A stretch of DNA of 64,000 nt from Adiantum capillus-veneris. Its lineage: Eukaryota; Streptophyta; Polypodiopsida; Polypodiales; Pteridaceae. Location: positions 141,088,241 to 141,152,240 of the forward strand of contig CM043945.1 in assembly GCA_014529385.2 (NCBI GenBank), read 5' to 3'. Shown piece by piece: positions 21,611 to 33,287 of this stretch. The notes beneath the pieces are model-generated. The model saw only the letters and a list, made by a program, of their open reading frames with translations, was not told the DNA's origin and did no database searches. A program made the translations under genes and the position numbers. Each line of letters starts with the position of its first letter. The first letter of the stretch is position 1.

Positions 21611-24198
21611 AAAGAATCTTTTCCAAAGAGAGTGCTTTAAAGTCCTTGACAAGATCTTCATTGTTTGGCCCTTTGGAATTTTGGTTTGTGTTACACTCAT
21701 GCTTCATGGAACAATACTTACATGGTATAGTTGCCTTTTGCTCTGGTAGATCCTTTGGTAGAAGGCGACTCAAGTAAGGCTTCAAGCGATAGCCGTTTAC
21801 CTTCCTGGAGTGCTCTTTCCCATTCAAGTCCATAAGTTGATAGTAACTTGAATTGAAAGCCTTCTTGACTATGTATGGCCCCTGCCATCTTGTTTCAAAT
21901 TTGGCATCAAAACGATTATCGAGTCGATTGTCATACCTTAGCACAAGATCTCCTTCATTGATGCCTTTGTCCTTCAGTTTCTTGTCAAGCTTCTCCTTTT
22001 TCTGTGTGGCTTTCCTCTTATAGCACTCATATGCTGCTTCTCTTTTGCACTCAAGCTCAGCTAAGGTAAGAAGTCGATCCATCCATGCTTCTTGATCATC
22101 TTGTGCTGATTTTGCCATGAAGTCGCATTGTTGGAATGTTTAGTTCAATTGGCTGTAAAGCCTCTTGACCATAGACCAAGTGAAATGGTGTGAACTCCGT
22201 GGCTTCCCTATATGTGGTTCGATACGCCCACAAGGCACCATCCAAGAAGTCATCCCACAACTTTGTCTTGTTTTTCACCATCTTTCTAATGATGCCTGCA
22301 ATGAAACCATTAGCTTTTTCTACCAAACCATTTGATTGGGGATAGTAGGGTGTACTGTGACGATGTAGAATGCGAAGTTCTTCACAAACTTTTGTGAGCA
22401 ATCCCTTTCTAAACCCTGGACCATTATCAGAAAAAATCTCCAAAGGTGTGCCAAATCTACAACAAATGTGAGTGTAGACGAATTTGCTCACTGTCCTCTC
22501 ATTTACCTTTGCCACACTTTGTGCTTCCACCCACCTAGTCATATAGTCTACAGCCACTAGAATGTAGAGTTTACCATTTTTTGTCCTAGGCAGAGGACCC
22601 ATAGCATCAATGCCCCACTTTTCAAAGGGTCCATTTGCAAGCATGATTTGCCTTGGACCATAAATCAATCTTCTATTCCCATTTACCTGACAATTGTGAC
22701 AACTTTTACACCAATGTTGGACATCCACATGTAGACTTGGCCAAACATACCCCGCAAGCAAAATCTTCTTCACAGTTAATTCTTGGGAAAAATGACCACC
22801 ACATGCCTCTTCATGCAAACCTTTTAGAATGGCTGGAATTTCCGCGATAGTTGGTACTCTTCTGCACACTTTATCCTTCCCTCTTTGATAGAGGGAGCCT
22901 TCTAGGAAGAGATACATGCTTGCCTTCTTCATGAGTCTCCTCTTCTGAGCTTTTGTGAAGTCTGGTGGAAACTCACCCTCCAAAATGTAGCCAATGATGG
23001 GAGCCAATGACTCCAATCCCTGGTACCTCGGTTGCTTCACAGCAGCCGCCACCATGATGACCTGCACTTCTTTCTTTACACATGCAACGGCTTGTTGTGC
23101 AAGTAAATAATCATCTTCATTTTGTTTCCTAGGAATATGATATAATTGCACCTCCTCAAATTGATTAAATAGCCTACGGATGGTATGAACTTTGGCCCTT
23201 AGTCTTTCATTTTTGCATGCCCAAATGCCTAAAATCTGCTTCACAATGAGAAGTGCATCCCCTTTTACCATGAGAGGTTGTATACCATGGCCAATGCATA
23301 TTTTTAAACCATGAAGTAGTGTGTCATATTCTGCTTCATTGTTGCTAGCTGAACTTGGTAGATTGAACTTCTCTTTCATGACCACCTCTCCACTTGGGTT
23401 GAGCAACACTAGCCCTCCCCCTGCTTTTCCTGTGGCTCGACGAAAAGCTCCATCAAAGAACAAGGTAAACGCATTAGGAATACTTTTTGGTGGTGGCAAT
23501 GGTCGGGTCTTTACTTCAGGCACCTTAATCTCCTTTTCATGCACCCTATAAGTGAGAATCCCTGCCAATTGTGCACGCACACTATCTTCTACCTTGAAAG
23601 AGTATTGAAACTCTTGCAACTCCATAATCCACTTTGAGATCCTAGTACTAAGATTCATTTGAGATGACACCCAAGGGAACAAATTCTCTGCGGTGAGGAT
23701 TACAAAAGGTTTTGGGAGCAAGTAGGATCTAAACTTCCTTATCGCAAACATGAGAGAAAGCATCATGAGTTCTGCCTCCGTGTAGCCTCTCTCTAAAGCA
23801 TTCATGACCCTACTAGCAAAGTAGATGGGCCGCATCTTGGTACTATAGGGATCTTGTTGTAACAAAACTGCACCAATTGTTTCTTTCCCAACACTAGAGC
23901 TAACAAAGAATGTGTACTCCCAACAAGGAGGCATGAGTGTTGGTAGCTCTGACAAAATGGCTTTAATGTTACAAAAGTACTCTTCAAGCTCATCAGACCA
24001 TGCAAATTCTACTTGTTGTGTCAACTTTTGCAAAGGGTGAAGTAACTCCGAGGCTAAGTGAATGAAGCGTGACATATACTTCACCTTTTTGAATGAATGA
24101 GATGACCTCCTTAAGACTCTTGGGTGATGGTAGCTCAATAAGAGCCTTTGCCTTTGAAGGATCCACTTCAATGCCTTTGTAAGAAACTTTATGACCAA
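21597..24198 (-). pseudogene. Element A RNase H, second RNase H and integrase
   Basis: This continues pol after a +1 shift caused by an extra A in the run at 24086-24090. Order: end of RT ('VKYMSRFIHLASELLHPLQK'); Ty3 RNase H ('FFVSSSVGKETIGAVLLQQ'); a second, archaeal-type RNase H ('FTLFFDGAFRRATGKAGGG', 'SNNEAEYDTLLHGL', 'VKGDALLIVKQ'); the integrase HHCC finger ('HEEACGGHF...CKSCHNC'); and the DDE core with GIDAMGP, SDNGPGF and LVEKANG intact. Near 22117 another 1-bp shift moves the frame. The integrase C-terminus follows ('GDLVLRYDNRLDNRFDAKF', 'RWQGPYIVKKAF'), ending 'EKILYDGT' at 21597. The dual RNase H is typical of Tat-lineage Ty3 elements. Confidence 0.88.
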
Positions 24199-26149
24199 GC
24201 AAGATTACTTCATCCTCACCTATATGGCACTTTTCGGGGTCGAGTTGACCTCCCATGTCGTAGAGCTTCTTTAAACCTTCTTCTACCCTTTGTAGATGCA
24301 ATGATTTTGAGCTATAAATACAAAATTCATGAATGAACACCCTAATTGACTTTCCAAAGAATGCTTGAAACACCATATTCATGAAACGTTGGAATGTTGC
24401 AGGAGCATTTGTCAGACCAAATGGCATGACTCTAAAAGCATAACAACCCCAAGGGGTGATAAAGGTTGTTCTCAATTGATCCTCCAATGCAATCCCTATT
24501 TGAAAGTAACCTGGGTAACCATCGCACACAGTGTACTTCTCATGACCAGCTACCTCATTTAGTATCTCATCCTGGAATGGGAGGGAAAAGTGATGTCTTT
24601 TTGTTGCCTCATTGAGGGGACGGTAATCCACACACACCCTCCACTTGCCATTTTTCTTAGGAGTGACAACAACAGGAGAGACCCACTCTGAATTCTCCAC
24701 TCGATAAATGAAACTTGCTGCTAGAAGCTTTCTTACCTCCTTGAGTAGAGCCTGCTCCTTTATAACTCCTAGCCTTCGTAGCTTCTGAGCTTTAGGTGTG
24801 TCCTCAGGCTTTAACTCAATCTTGTGTTGAACAACATCTACCCCACGCAGGTCGGTGTAGTCTTTAGCAAAAAGCCTAGGAAACTTCCTTAGCACACATT
24901 TGAACTCCTCTCTTTCATCCTTTGTAAGTGTTGTTGATAGCATACCTTCCAGCATCCCTTCATCTTGAACACCTTCGTTCTCTTGAGGACCTACCTCCTC
25001 CAAGCCTTGACAAGAGGTCTCTTGGTTGGTTGGCTTAAACCTTACCCCCATGACTTCGATGGAAGACTCCTCTTCAGTAATGCTGCTGCTACTTTCGTTC
25101 TCTTGAGGACCTACCTCCTCCAAGCCTTGACAAGAGGTCTCTTGGTTGGTTGGCTTAAACCTTACCCCCATGACTTCGATGGAAGACCCCTCTTCAGTAA
25201 TGCTGCTGCTACTTTCTTCTTCTGAAGTGTTATCGGTCCAACCTTCTTCCGTCTCACTTTGAGATGATTCTTCATGGAGCTCCTCTTGGCGTTGCTCCTT
25301 CATGTCAAAGACAACCTTCTTATGATTGTCGTTCCTGCAAATTACCTTTCCACTCTTCCAATCCTGCAAAGCTTGCATTTTCATTAGCCATGGTCTCCCT
25401 AGGATAAATGGGTAACCATTTCCTTTGGTAGACATGACATAGAAATCCACTACCTTCTTAATGCCAAAGGCCTCCACAAAAACATTTTTACAAATGCCTA
25501 CGCACGTAGCCTTGCTATTGTTTGCCATCTTGACCTTAATTTCAGGTGTCTCATGGATGTGCATGCCTAGTTTTTTCATGAGTCCCTCTGTCATGATGCA
25601 AATTTGTGCACCCCCATCCACTAGACCTTTCCTAACCAATCTCCCTTTTATGTAACAATCTAGCACAGGTGTAATGTCCTCATTCATTTCAGCTTGTGCA
25701 ATTTTTACAACAGGCACACTCTCTTTCACCTTTCTCCTAGTGCTAATTTCCCTTGTTAAATCCCTCCTAACTTGTGGACATAATGCAAGAAATTGAGGCC
25801 ATGAGATATCAGGACCCTTACCTCTCATGTCTTCCAACAGGTTGTATGGAGCCATTCCATGTCCAAGAGGGAAGTCTTGGAGGTTGATACGACGTCGAGT
25901 CCTCTTGGTTTCCTTGGTTTCCTTTGCCTTCTTTTCTCGTCCATAGTCACTTTGTGATGTAACTCCTTCTTTCTCCTTACCTTTCCCTCGGCCACGCTTA
26001 ATGCCATTTGCTTCCATGTCAACCTCTCTTGAATTTGTCACCTCTACCACATGCACGTTTGGGTCTCGCAAAGGTGGAACTCCTTCCACTCCTTGTGGAG
26101 GTGGTCTTGCTCCATTTGGCCTTTGTATAAGCCGTGGTTGCTGATTAGT
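23993..26149 (-). pseudogene. Element A protease and reverse transcriptase
   Basis: The minus frame from 26089 (698 residues) continues gag in frame past a TGA at 26150-26152. Retropepsin carries 'GLVDGGAQICIMTEGLM' as active site and 'YPFILGRPWLMKMQALQDW' as C-terminal block. A serine/glutamate-rich linker with a 40-residue tandem duplication follows (24974-25213). RT then has 'VVVTPKKNGKWRVCVDYRPL', motif A 'YTVCDGYPGYFQI' and 'TPWGCYAFRVMPFGLTNAPA'. Motif C, normally FIDD in this family (as in D and B), is FIHE here (codons 24326-24331), so both catalytic aspartates are lost. RT activity is not expected. The frame ends after the 24086-24090 shift. Confidence 0.9.
24974..25213 (-). repeat. 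120-bp tandem duplication in element A pol
   Basis: Two adjacent copies differ at one visible position (gaagactcc versus gaagacccc). Each encodes 40 residues ending in 'SCQGLEEVGPQEN', in the acidic linker between protease and RT. The reading frame is kept. D and B carry only one related 'SSIDVMGIIMKDPQ' block, so the duplication is private to A. Confidence 0.9.
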
Positions 26150-26992
26150 TCATTCACCTACATTCATCACTGGGAAATTCAAGTTAGGTCTCTCTGGCTC
26201 CCCATGGGGCCAAGGAAAATTATACATCCCATGTCCAGACTCACCGCAATTCCAACATTGCAAGACTCTCCTAGGTCGTGGGTCTCGCTCTTCAGACTTC
26301 TTTGCTTGTCCCTTTGGACCTACGGCTTGTGCAAGGTGAATTGACAAGCTGCTTAAAGATTCATTTAACTTCTCAATCACTTCCGTCGTTACCTCAGGAA
26401 GCCTATTAGATGTTGATTCTTGTGACTTACCTTTGGGTCTAAGACCTTCTATTGGAACCTCCCTCCTTAAGCACTTGAGTTTCCTATACTTCTCAGCAGC
26501 CCTAGTTTCCGCTGCATCAAAAGTAGCAAGTGCACCCGTCTCAACTTTTACCTTAAGGTCAGGAAAGAGTCCGGCTATGAACCTCTCCTTCTTTAAAAAT
26601 TTTGCACCATCACCAGGGTTAGCAACATTTTGTATCTATAGAGCCCAAAGACGTAGAAACTCTTGCTTGTACAAGTAGCAGTCATCTAAGTCTTTTTGCT
26701 TATGAGAAAAAATGGCTTGCCATAATTTCTGAGTGTTTTGGGGATCAAAGAAGTATTTCTTGAAACGATTCAAAACTTCCGTGTAATTCCCTTTAACTTC
26801 CTCAGGCAAAGAGTCAAACCAAGTGCTAGCATCTTTCCTAAGGACCACCTCAAACATTTCTACACGTTCTTGATCAGTTACTATCCTCTTGATACGGCAA
26901 GACATCTTGAAATTCGCTAGAAATAATTCTGCATCCTCTCCAGGCTCTCCAAAGAAAAGAGGATATCCAGACATTTGGCGTTGGCTCTCCAT
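26150..26992 (-). pseudogene. Element A gag
   Basis: Retrotransposon Gag on the minus strand. The likely start is the Met at 26992 ('MESQRQMSGYPLFFGEPGED'), since the frame upstream (to 27070) reads through leader. The capsid core includes 'FLANFKMSCRIKRI', 'ASTWFDSLPEEVKGNYTEV' and 'FKKYFFDPQNTQKLWQAIF'. An amber TAG at 26636-26638 interrupts it after 'FLRLWAL'; the same frame continues 'FLKKERFIAGLFPDLKVKV'. The zinc knuckle reads 'CWNCGESGHGMYNF', with the last Cys replaced by Phe. The frame ends at TGA 26150-26152, just before protease. Gag, protease and RT are all in one frame, so the ancestor had a single long gag-pol frame. Confidence 0.88.
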
Positions 26993-27582
26993 TGAATTGA
27001 TTTCAAAGTGACGAGTTTTTGTTTTTTCTTTCTTTAAAAGATTTACAAAATAATATTTTCTAAATTGCAATCTATTCTACAACAAAATAAAAATATTCAC
27101 ATCAAATGACCTATGATAATCAATAATAGGTAGAATGACAGGGTTTGGTGATGCGAGAATTTCTCCTACTCTTTGGGCACCAAACATGAATACCATACGT
27201 TGTTGAAAATGGATTTTTCTACTAATTGCAATGTTTACTCTAATGTGTGGAGTGAAATGAAAGGGAAAAACCTGTATTCCTGGGCCATTATCCATGGTCT
27301 ATGCATGACCTAATTCTTAAAACAAAACAAAAATATAGACGTCCAAACTAAGGTCGTACCTAATGAGAGGCAAAATAAAAGGATTTACTTATGCGTTTAT
27401 CTCTACCAACCTAAGAGGACATAAAATTCTACGAATTACTCGCTGAAATTGCAACTTAGTACTAACAATTATGTGTACCTTTTGCCTTGCATTGGGAATG
27501 AAGGGATCATACAAATCCTCGTGATTCATGCAAGCTACTTGATTATGCTAAAGGTTGAGCCTTCACAAAACATACACAAGCC

Positions 27583-27602
27583 TTTCCTCAGTGGGGGCAC
27601 CA
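27583..27602 (-). promoter_or_regulatory. Element A primer-binding site
   Basis: The minus strand reads TGGTGCCCCCACTGAGGA three bases after the LTR end (CGCTTCA). It is nearly the same as the sites of E (TGGCGCCCCCACGGAGGA) and G (TGGTGCCCCCACGGAGGA). The tRNA was not identified. Confidence 0.8.
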
Positions 27603-27605
27603 ATT

Positions 27606-27864
27606 TGAAGCGGTCCGGGGCGGGCAACAAGAATAGCAACCTCTAGACACCCTTCAAGGCTCCCGTGCTGCTCAATGGGGCTGGGGCACAACACAACACA
27701 AACCAAAACAACAAACCCCGAGCCAAATCCCAACTACACAAGGGACACCACCTAGTTTAAGAGATAACTAGGACGCAAAAGAGGAGAACCGTTAGAGCAA
27801 CCCACAAACAAGCAAGGAATTTACACTAACCCTAACACCAATGGAACACTCTCACACACTAAAA

Positions 27865-27928
<64 letters not shown>

Positions 27929-29029
27929 GGATGATGAGTGGAGAAGTGTGTGTGAAAGAGGAAAATGATAAAGTGGAAGAGAGAGTGTGGCTGCATAGCA
28001 AGGGAAAACTGGGGTCCACTAATAAAATCATAGCTCAGAGCTCGTAGCTCAAACAAATATGAAAAAATTTGAGGCAAAAGTTCAGCCCACGAGCTACAAC
28101 TTTTGTTTGTATCACCTTTTCAAATTCGGAGAGCAAGTGAATTTTAAAAATTCAGCAAAACCGACCGTGTTTTTCCACTGCAGAAGGTCCTTGTGGGGTC
28201 CTTCTTTGGATGATTCTTTTGAATACCTCCAAGAGTGAGCCCTCCATAGTGCATGTATGCATGCCACCTACCCTTGACCTTATTTGGTAGGTCTATAATT
28301 GAAGATATTGTTGAGATCATGATATAAGTGAATAGCACAACTAAGAAAATCAAATATTGAGGGGTCTAAAAAATATGTACATGTAAAATATAAATAATAT
28401 AAGTGGAAAAAATATAAAGGGGTCAAAAGAAATCTCTCTCATTATGAGGCTACCATCAAAAGATAAATATTTTTGGTGTTATAATTTTTTAGAAAAAAAC
28501 AAAATAGATGTAGGAAGGGAAAAATCACAATAGTGAAAAAATATACACATAAATAAAACTAGTTTTTTTGGATTTTTGTTGGGGTGGAGTTACACCAAAT
28601 ATAAGAGAAGCTTACATGAAAATATTTCTATATGGAATAAAGAGTATGAAAAATGGTAAGAAAAATTGTGGTAATGGTGAGGCAATGTACAGAGCATAAA
28701 TAACACACACCTAGGTAGAAATATTTAAATAAATACCAAAATAATTATGAAAAAATCTTTTATTTAGTCCCTATATACAAAGAAATATTTACATACGCAT
28801 GGGCCATAATATACTTATATTTTTTATATTTTTTATTTTTTTGGCTCAACTAGCTCAATGCCTAGCTAATTGAGGATTTTTTATTTCAGTAAGGAGATAT
28901 GGGAAAAGTCCCTTAACTCACATGCATCTATATACAGTGAAAGGGTGAGGGTAACCACAGTGTTTGAGTGATTTGATAGGGGGGGATAACTCACTATGGC
29001 AATCACAGAGAGCCGGAAAACGGTTATCA
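27606..29029 (-). repeat. Element A 5' LTR
   Basis: 1424 bp, the partner of 20130-21568. The GA run (27868-27925) is shorter here by about 13 bases. It ends GGTTATCA at 29029, followed by the CTAG target duplication and the resumption of element T gag. Confidence 0.92.
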
Positions 29030-29597
29030 CTAGATTGCCCAAAAAATCCGGACAACAAGGGAAAAGCGACTATGAATATAGTGGGGGTGATACCAAATGC
29101 AAGCAGGGGATCAAAAACCGATCCCATGATCCAAATCAATGTGATAACCAGAGCCCAAGCCAAGGACTTAAGGAAAAACGAGCCCATGGAGGAAAGGGTA
29201 GAGTTGCCTATACCCACAGAAAATGAAAGCTTATCCGTGAGAACCCAGAGAAAATCCTCGAAGGCGAAACGAGACAGGATGAAAACAAGAAGGGTGAACA
29301 GCCAAATTGCCATGCAAAATGAATTACATGAAATGAAGGAGCAACTCAAACAAGAGAGAGAGAGAGAGAGTAGGACTGCTGAGGATAACAGCAAGCCAAA
29401 AAAAACGTCCTCGGGAGGATCGGTCTTGGTTGACAAAGTGATAGAGCCGTTAGATGCTCTATTGCAAGCGTACGAAGCAAGGCTAAAAACAAACCAAACT
29501 TTAGAGAAAAGATGGTTAACTCATCCTCAACCAGAAGTGGAAACGAAGCGTTTAGAAATGTGTAAACACCTCATTGAAACAGCCCAGGCGTTGATGG
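29030..29597 (+). pseudogene. Element T gag, middle part
   Basis: The reading frame of the T gag resumes at once after element A with the last residues of a CCHC-type knuckle ('LDCPKNPDNKGKA'), then 'QINVITRAQAKDLRK' and a lysine/arginine- and glutamate-rich stretch that looks coiled-coil ('MQNELHEMKEQLKQERERE'). The final part reads 'EPLDALLQAYEARLKTNQ'. At 29597 it is cut by a solo LTR. The open frame continues to 29671 only because it runs into the LTR. Confidence 0.75.
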
Positions 29598-31151
29598 TGA
29601 TGGGGGCTTTTCACAAGCCAAGCTCCCATACCCCTCTTCTCTCGTCCCCACCCCATGAAAACCCCTCTTAGGGAGGGAGTGATAAAAAGCATTCGAAAAA
29701 GTAAGAAAAAAAATAAAGTATGATTATGTAAATATATAAGAAAGGTAAAATAGGCCACCTCATGCCTGTGGGGTAGCCCATCCCCACCTTGCCTCCTTTT
29801 TCTTCACTGTTGCCCCACCGTGGGTCCCTTTTCCTCTCCTCCACTCAAAAGGTCAACCCCCTCTCTCTTCCCCTTGTCCTTTCTCCTTTCTCTCTCCCTC
29901 AAGCTACCCCACCTCTCACCAATAATGCATTATAACTCACAATAATGCACCCTAACTCACATGCAACTTACCCTATCTTCCAAAATAGTATACCCCACCC
30001 CCTCTTACTCTCTCCTATCATATCCCATGACCCAAATACCCCCCTCTCTCTCTAAAGGGCGCCATGTCTCTTGTCTTGTAGATAAATAACCTCCCCCACA
30101 CTCACACACACTCAGTTTCACTGAAAAAGGTGCCCACAGTCCCATCCTCACCCGGTGGTTACCTGATTTTTCTTATGTTCACACACATCTGCACACAGAT
30201 TCACCTCTGAACACACTCCCCTCTCTCCCCTCTTGTAATTACTTTATTCTCCATGTCACCTCTCACTTTTTTTCATCAACCCATCTCTCTCTCTTAGTCT
30301 CTCTCTCATGAGACTGTTGTTCTGGCACATATACACACAGCCAGAAAAGTGGGACCCACAGTCACATGGCCTATGTAGATAATGATTTCTTCATTTCAAA
30401 ATTCTAGAATTTCTCCCCCCTCCTCCCCTATATAAAGAGAGGTCACCATCACACTAAGGACACAACATCACCAAAGAACACACTATGCATTGTGTGTGCC
30501 TAGTGCACACACACACACCCACACCATCACCATCACCATCACCGCAATCACCATGCTTGTCTTGAGCATGACCTCTACACCCTTGGCTATGGAAGATGAA
30601 GGGCAACTAAATGAAGGATGATGGCCATAATCCTCGTGCGAGTCTTCGCCATCAACTCCCACCTATCCGCCATGTGCTCTACCACTCTCTCCCTTCTCAT
30701 TCCCCTACCCTATGCTCCCCATTTCATCGCCTAATTCTCTAAATAAAGCTTGAGGTTTCGTGAGTATGTTTTCTTGCAATGTTTTGTCCATGTGAGGTGT
30801 GCGGAATCACCACCTAGTCTTGTGTTTTGGAGTGAGCTTGTGTATGTGTGAAGGGTGTGCGGATTCGCCATCCTTTTGTGGTGCCTAAGTACTAAGCCGC
30901 TATACCCCCTCCCTCACTCTCTCTCTATCTCTCTCTCACTTGATCTCATTCCCTTTCCTCTTCATCATTACTTCCAAGCACCCATCTCTCTTGGATGAAA
31001 ACTTTGTTATGGTGGTGTGTTGTTTGCATCCTAGCCGCTGAAGCTAGGTGGTGCCCCCTGATTGCTTTACCATGACAGGCTCGAGGCGCGCCATTCGGTC
31101 CCCGGTGTTTTAGAGGCCGTCGGGGGTTCGGGGTTCGTTTTGCTCCCGTCA
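29598..31151 (+). repeat. Solo LTR of the B/D family
   Basis: 1554 bp starting TGATGGGGGCTTTTCAC and ending TTGCTCCCGTCA. The ends match the LTR of element B (48605-49248). It is flanked by ATGG on both sides (29594-29597 and 31152-31155), a 4-bp target duplication, and the T gag frame continues across it. That is the signature of a solo LTR left by recombination of a full element. A TATA-like 'ctatataaagag' is at about 30428. This is the only full-length LTR of its family in the window. Confidence 0.88.
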
Positions 31152-31316
31152 ATGGAACCTAAGATGGTTAGAACCCCAGAACAAGAAGTGTTGATTCATA
31201 AAGAGCAAGAAAAACTAAAAACCGATGAACCAAAACAAGTAAACGAACCCATGCCTGAAACAATATTGTCGCTGAATCATTGAGTGGTGCCAAACAAAAC
31301 TGATGACGCTATGTGT
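31152..31316 (+). pseudogene. Element T gag, last visible part
   Basis: After the ATGG duplication the T frame reads 'EPKMVRTPEQEVLIHKEQEK' and 'NEPMPETILSLNH', then stops at 31281-31283. A short tail follows before LTR sequence of the D family begins at about 31318. No T protease or pol is seen after it, so the rest of T was lost or replaced when D came to lie here. Confidence 0.65.
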
Positions 31317-31317
31317 T

Positions 31318-31828
31318 CTCTCTCCTATCATATCCCATGACCCAAATACCCCCCTCTCTCTCTAAAGGGAGCCATGTCTCTTATCTTGTAGCTAAATAAC
31401 CTCCCCCACACTCACACACACTCAGTTTCACTGAAAAAGGTGCCCACAGACCCATCCCCACCCGGTGGTTACCTGATTTTTCTTATGTTCACACACATCT
31501 GCACACAGATTCACCTCTGAACACACTCCCCTCTCTCCCCTCTTGTAATTACTTTATTCTCCATGTCACCTCTCACTTTTTTTCATCAACCCATCTCTCT
31601 CTCTTAGTCTCTCTCTCATGAGACTGCTGTTCTGGCACATATACACACAGCCAGACAAGTGGGGCCCATAGTCACATGGCCTATGTAGATAATGATTTCT
31701 TCATTTCAAAATTCTAGAATTTCTCCCCCCTCCTCCCCTATATAAAGAGGGGTCACCATCACACTAAGGACACAACATCACCAAAGAACACACTATGCAC
31801 TGTGTGTGCCTAGTGCACACACACACAC
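31318..31828 (+). repeat. Element D LTR fragment
   Basis: About 510 bp nearly identical to 30012-30520 of the solo LTR, including the TATA-like stretch 'ctatataaagagg' at 31738. Both LTR ends are missing. The right edge lies in a short CA run, where the sequence switches to the D leader. Confidence 0.85.
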
Positions 31829-32474
31829 CAACACGCCAAACCCAGTGGATATACATAGGCCAAGTGCCAAGAAGAAGAAGGAGAAGGTCAAAACCATGTC
31901 CGCAACCTACAATCAACCAACAACAAAAAAATGGAAGGAGCTCTGCACAATAGAGAATCAACACTATTCTACTTTGAGAATCGGGTAATTCAAGTCACCG
32001 AGGTAATTATCACAGTCAGTTTTCAAGTCGCGCCTGATGCTGTAGCACAGATAACGGAATCATTGGCTCACACTCTCACTAGAGAAACTAGGGATCTACT
32101 GAGTTTGTTTCAAGAAAGAACACTACCCTCTCCCACAATCTTGGGCAGTGACTAAGCACCTCTAAGCTTCACATGAATCAGTGCAACCTATCTCAAGACA
32201 GATCACACATACCAACACGTGTACGCTCAATCAAGGTAATACTGGACTTGAAGGCTCTCTACCAGCACGTCATTGACACCATGCTGGGTGGGGAGCGATT
32301 TTTTGAGGTTCTGGCATCAGATCAGGCATTTGTGTTACCTTTGGTACAAGGCAATGTACCGTTTGAAGTTTTAATCTATGTCCTAGTATAAGAGGGTATA
32401 CACGCCTCCTTGTAAAGAAGAAAAAAACTTTTGCAAGTTAATCAATGTGTCTTTCTAGCTCTCTCTCAGTATTC
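31829..32474 (+). other. Element D leader or unrecognised N-terminal region
   Basis: Between the LTR fragment and gag there are short frames (31931-32155, 'IITVSFQVAPDAVAQITESL'; 32173-32391, 'LKALYQHVIDTMLGGERFFE'). They look protein-like but match nothing I can name. They may be remains of gag N-terminal sequence or of an element that D joined. Confidence 0.35.
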
Positions 32475-33287
32475 ATGGCAAGTGTAGCATTTCCACCATT
32501 TAAAGGAAAGAAGGGAGAGGATTTGGTAACAGACTTCCTAGATGACTTTGAAGTAGCATGTGTAGTGAGCAACAAAGATACAAATGAATCCCGGGTTAGA
32601 ATCTTTAAGCATCTCATGAAGCTAGAAGCTAGATCATGGTACAATGCACTTCCACAAGCAACCAAGGATGACTGGGAACCCTTAAAAACCGCTTTTAAGA
32701 GGCGCTTTGGGGGAGGTACCACTTCAGAAAAGTTGTGGGACAAGCTGAGAGACTTGAAGCAGGAGGGTCTTTTAGAATATGCCACCTATGAGTCCAAATT
32801 TGTGGATTTGTGGGAACGGTGGGTTGAGTCACTGGCTAGGGGGGAAGATGCACCCGATTTCCTAAAAAAAGATCGGTTCACGCATGGCTTATGGCCGCTT
32901 CTCAAGGAGAAGGTGAAAGGTAGATTCCCGGCTACGTACGAGTTAGCCGTTGAGATTGCTCGCCTTAAAGACAAGAAGCTGCGAATGAAAGCCAAAGAAA
33001 CCGAGTCAACAGAATCAGGAACATCGCGTGGACGAGCAACTACGACAGCCACCATTCCACCACCACCGCCGGCTCTTGGGGTAAGAGATGACCAACAAGA
33101 TATGTTGGCCCATATTACTGACCAAATGCAGCAATTTGTCTGTCCAATTAATACAACAAGGGAGGAGTCAAGAAAGAGATCAAGACCATGGAAGAGCAGG
33201 ACGACAAAACAGGGAGTACCATTGCTACAACTGCGGAGAAGACGGTCACGGTATGTACTACTGTCCCAAAGCACGACAAAACTATAA
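32475..33287 (+). pseudogene. Element D gag
   Basis: Gag of the same family as B. The Met at 32475 ('MASVAFPPFKGKKGEDLVTD') is the likely start; the frame opens earlier at 32445. Capsid core: 'FLDDFEVACVVSNKDTNES', 'ARSWYNALPQATKDDWEPL', 'FKRRFGGGTTSEKLWDKLR'. A 1-bp insertion near 33130 (relative to B) shifts the frame. The CCHC knuckle 'CYNCGEDGHGMYYC' and a proline-rich stretch then appear in the frame that starts at 33088. The tail of this reading frame after about 33130 is an artefact. Confidence 0.85.

Larger units (their letters stand above)
20130..29029 (-). mobile_element. Element A: near-complete Tat-like Ty3 retrotransposon
   Basis: A minus-strand element of 8.9 kb bounded by two highly similar LTRs (20130-21568 and 27606-29029), with primer-binding site, gag, protease, RT, two RNase H domains, integrase and polypurine tract in order. 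It interrupts the gag of element T. The flanks are CTAG on the left (20126-20129) and CTAG on the right (29030-29033), a 4-bp target duplication. The second RNase H marks it as Tat-lineage. Two in-frame stops, two frameshifts and a ruined RT catalytic pair make it non-autonomous today. Confidence 0.92.

Noticed and set aside
31318-31828. Second solo LTR
   Set aside because: Both LTR ends are missing, there is no flanking duplication, and the D leader and gag follow.
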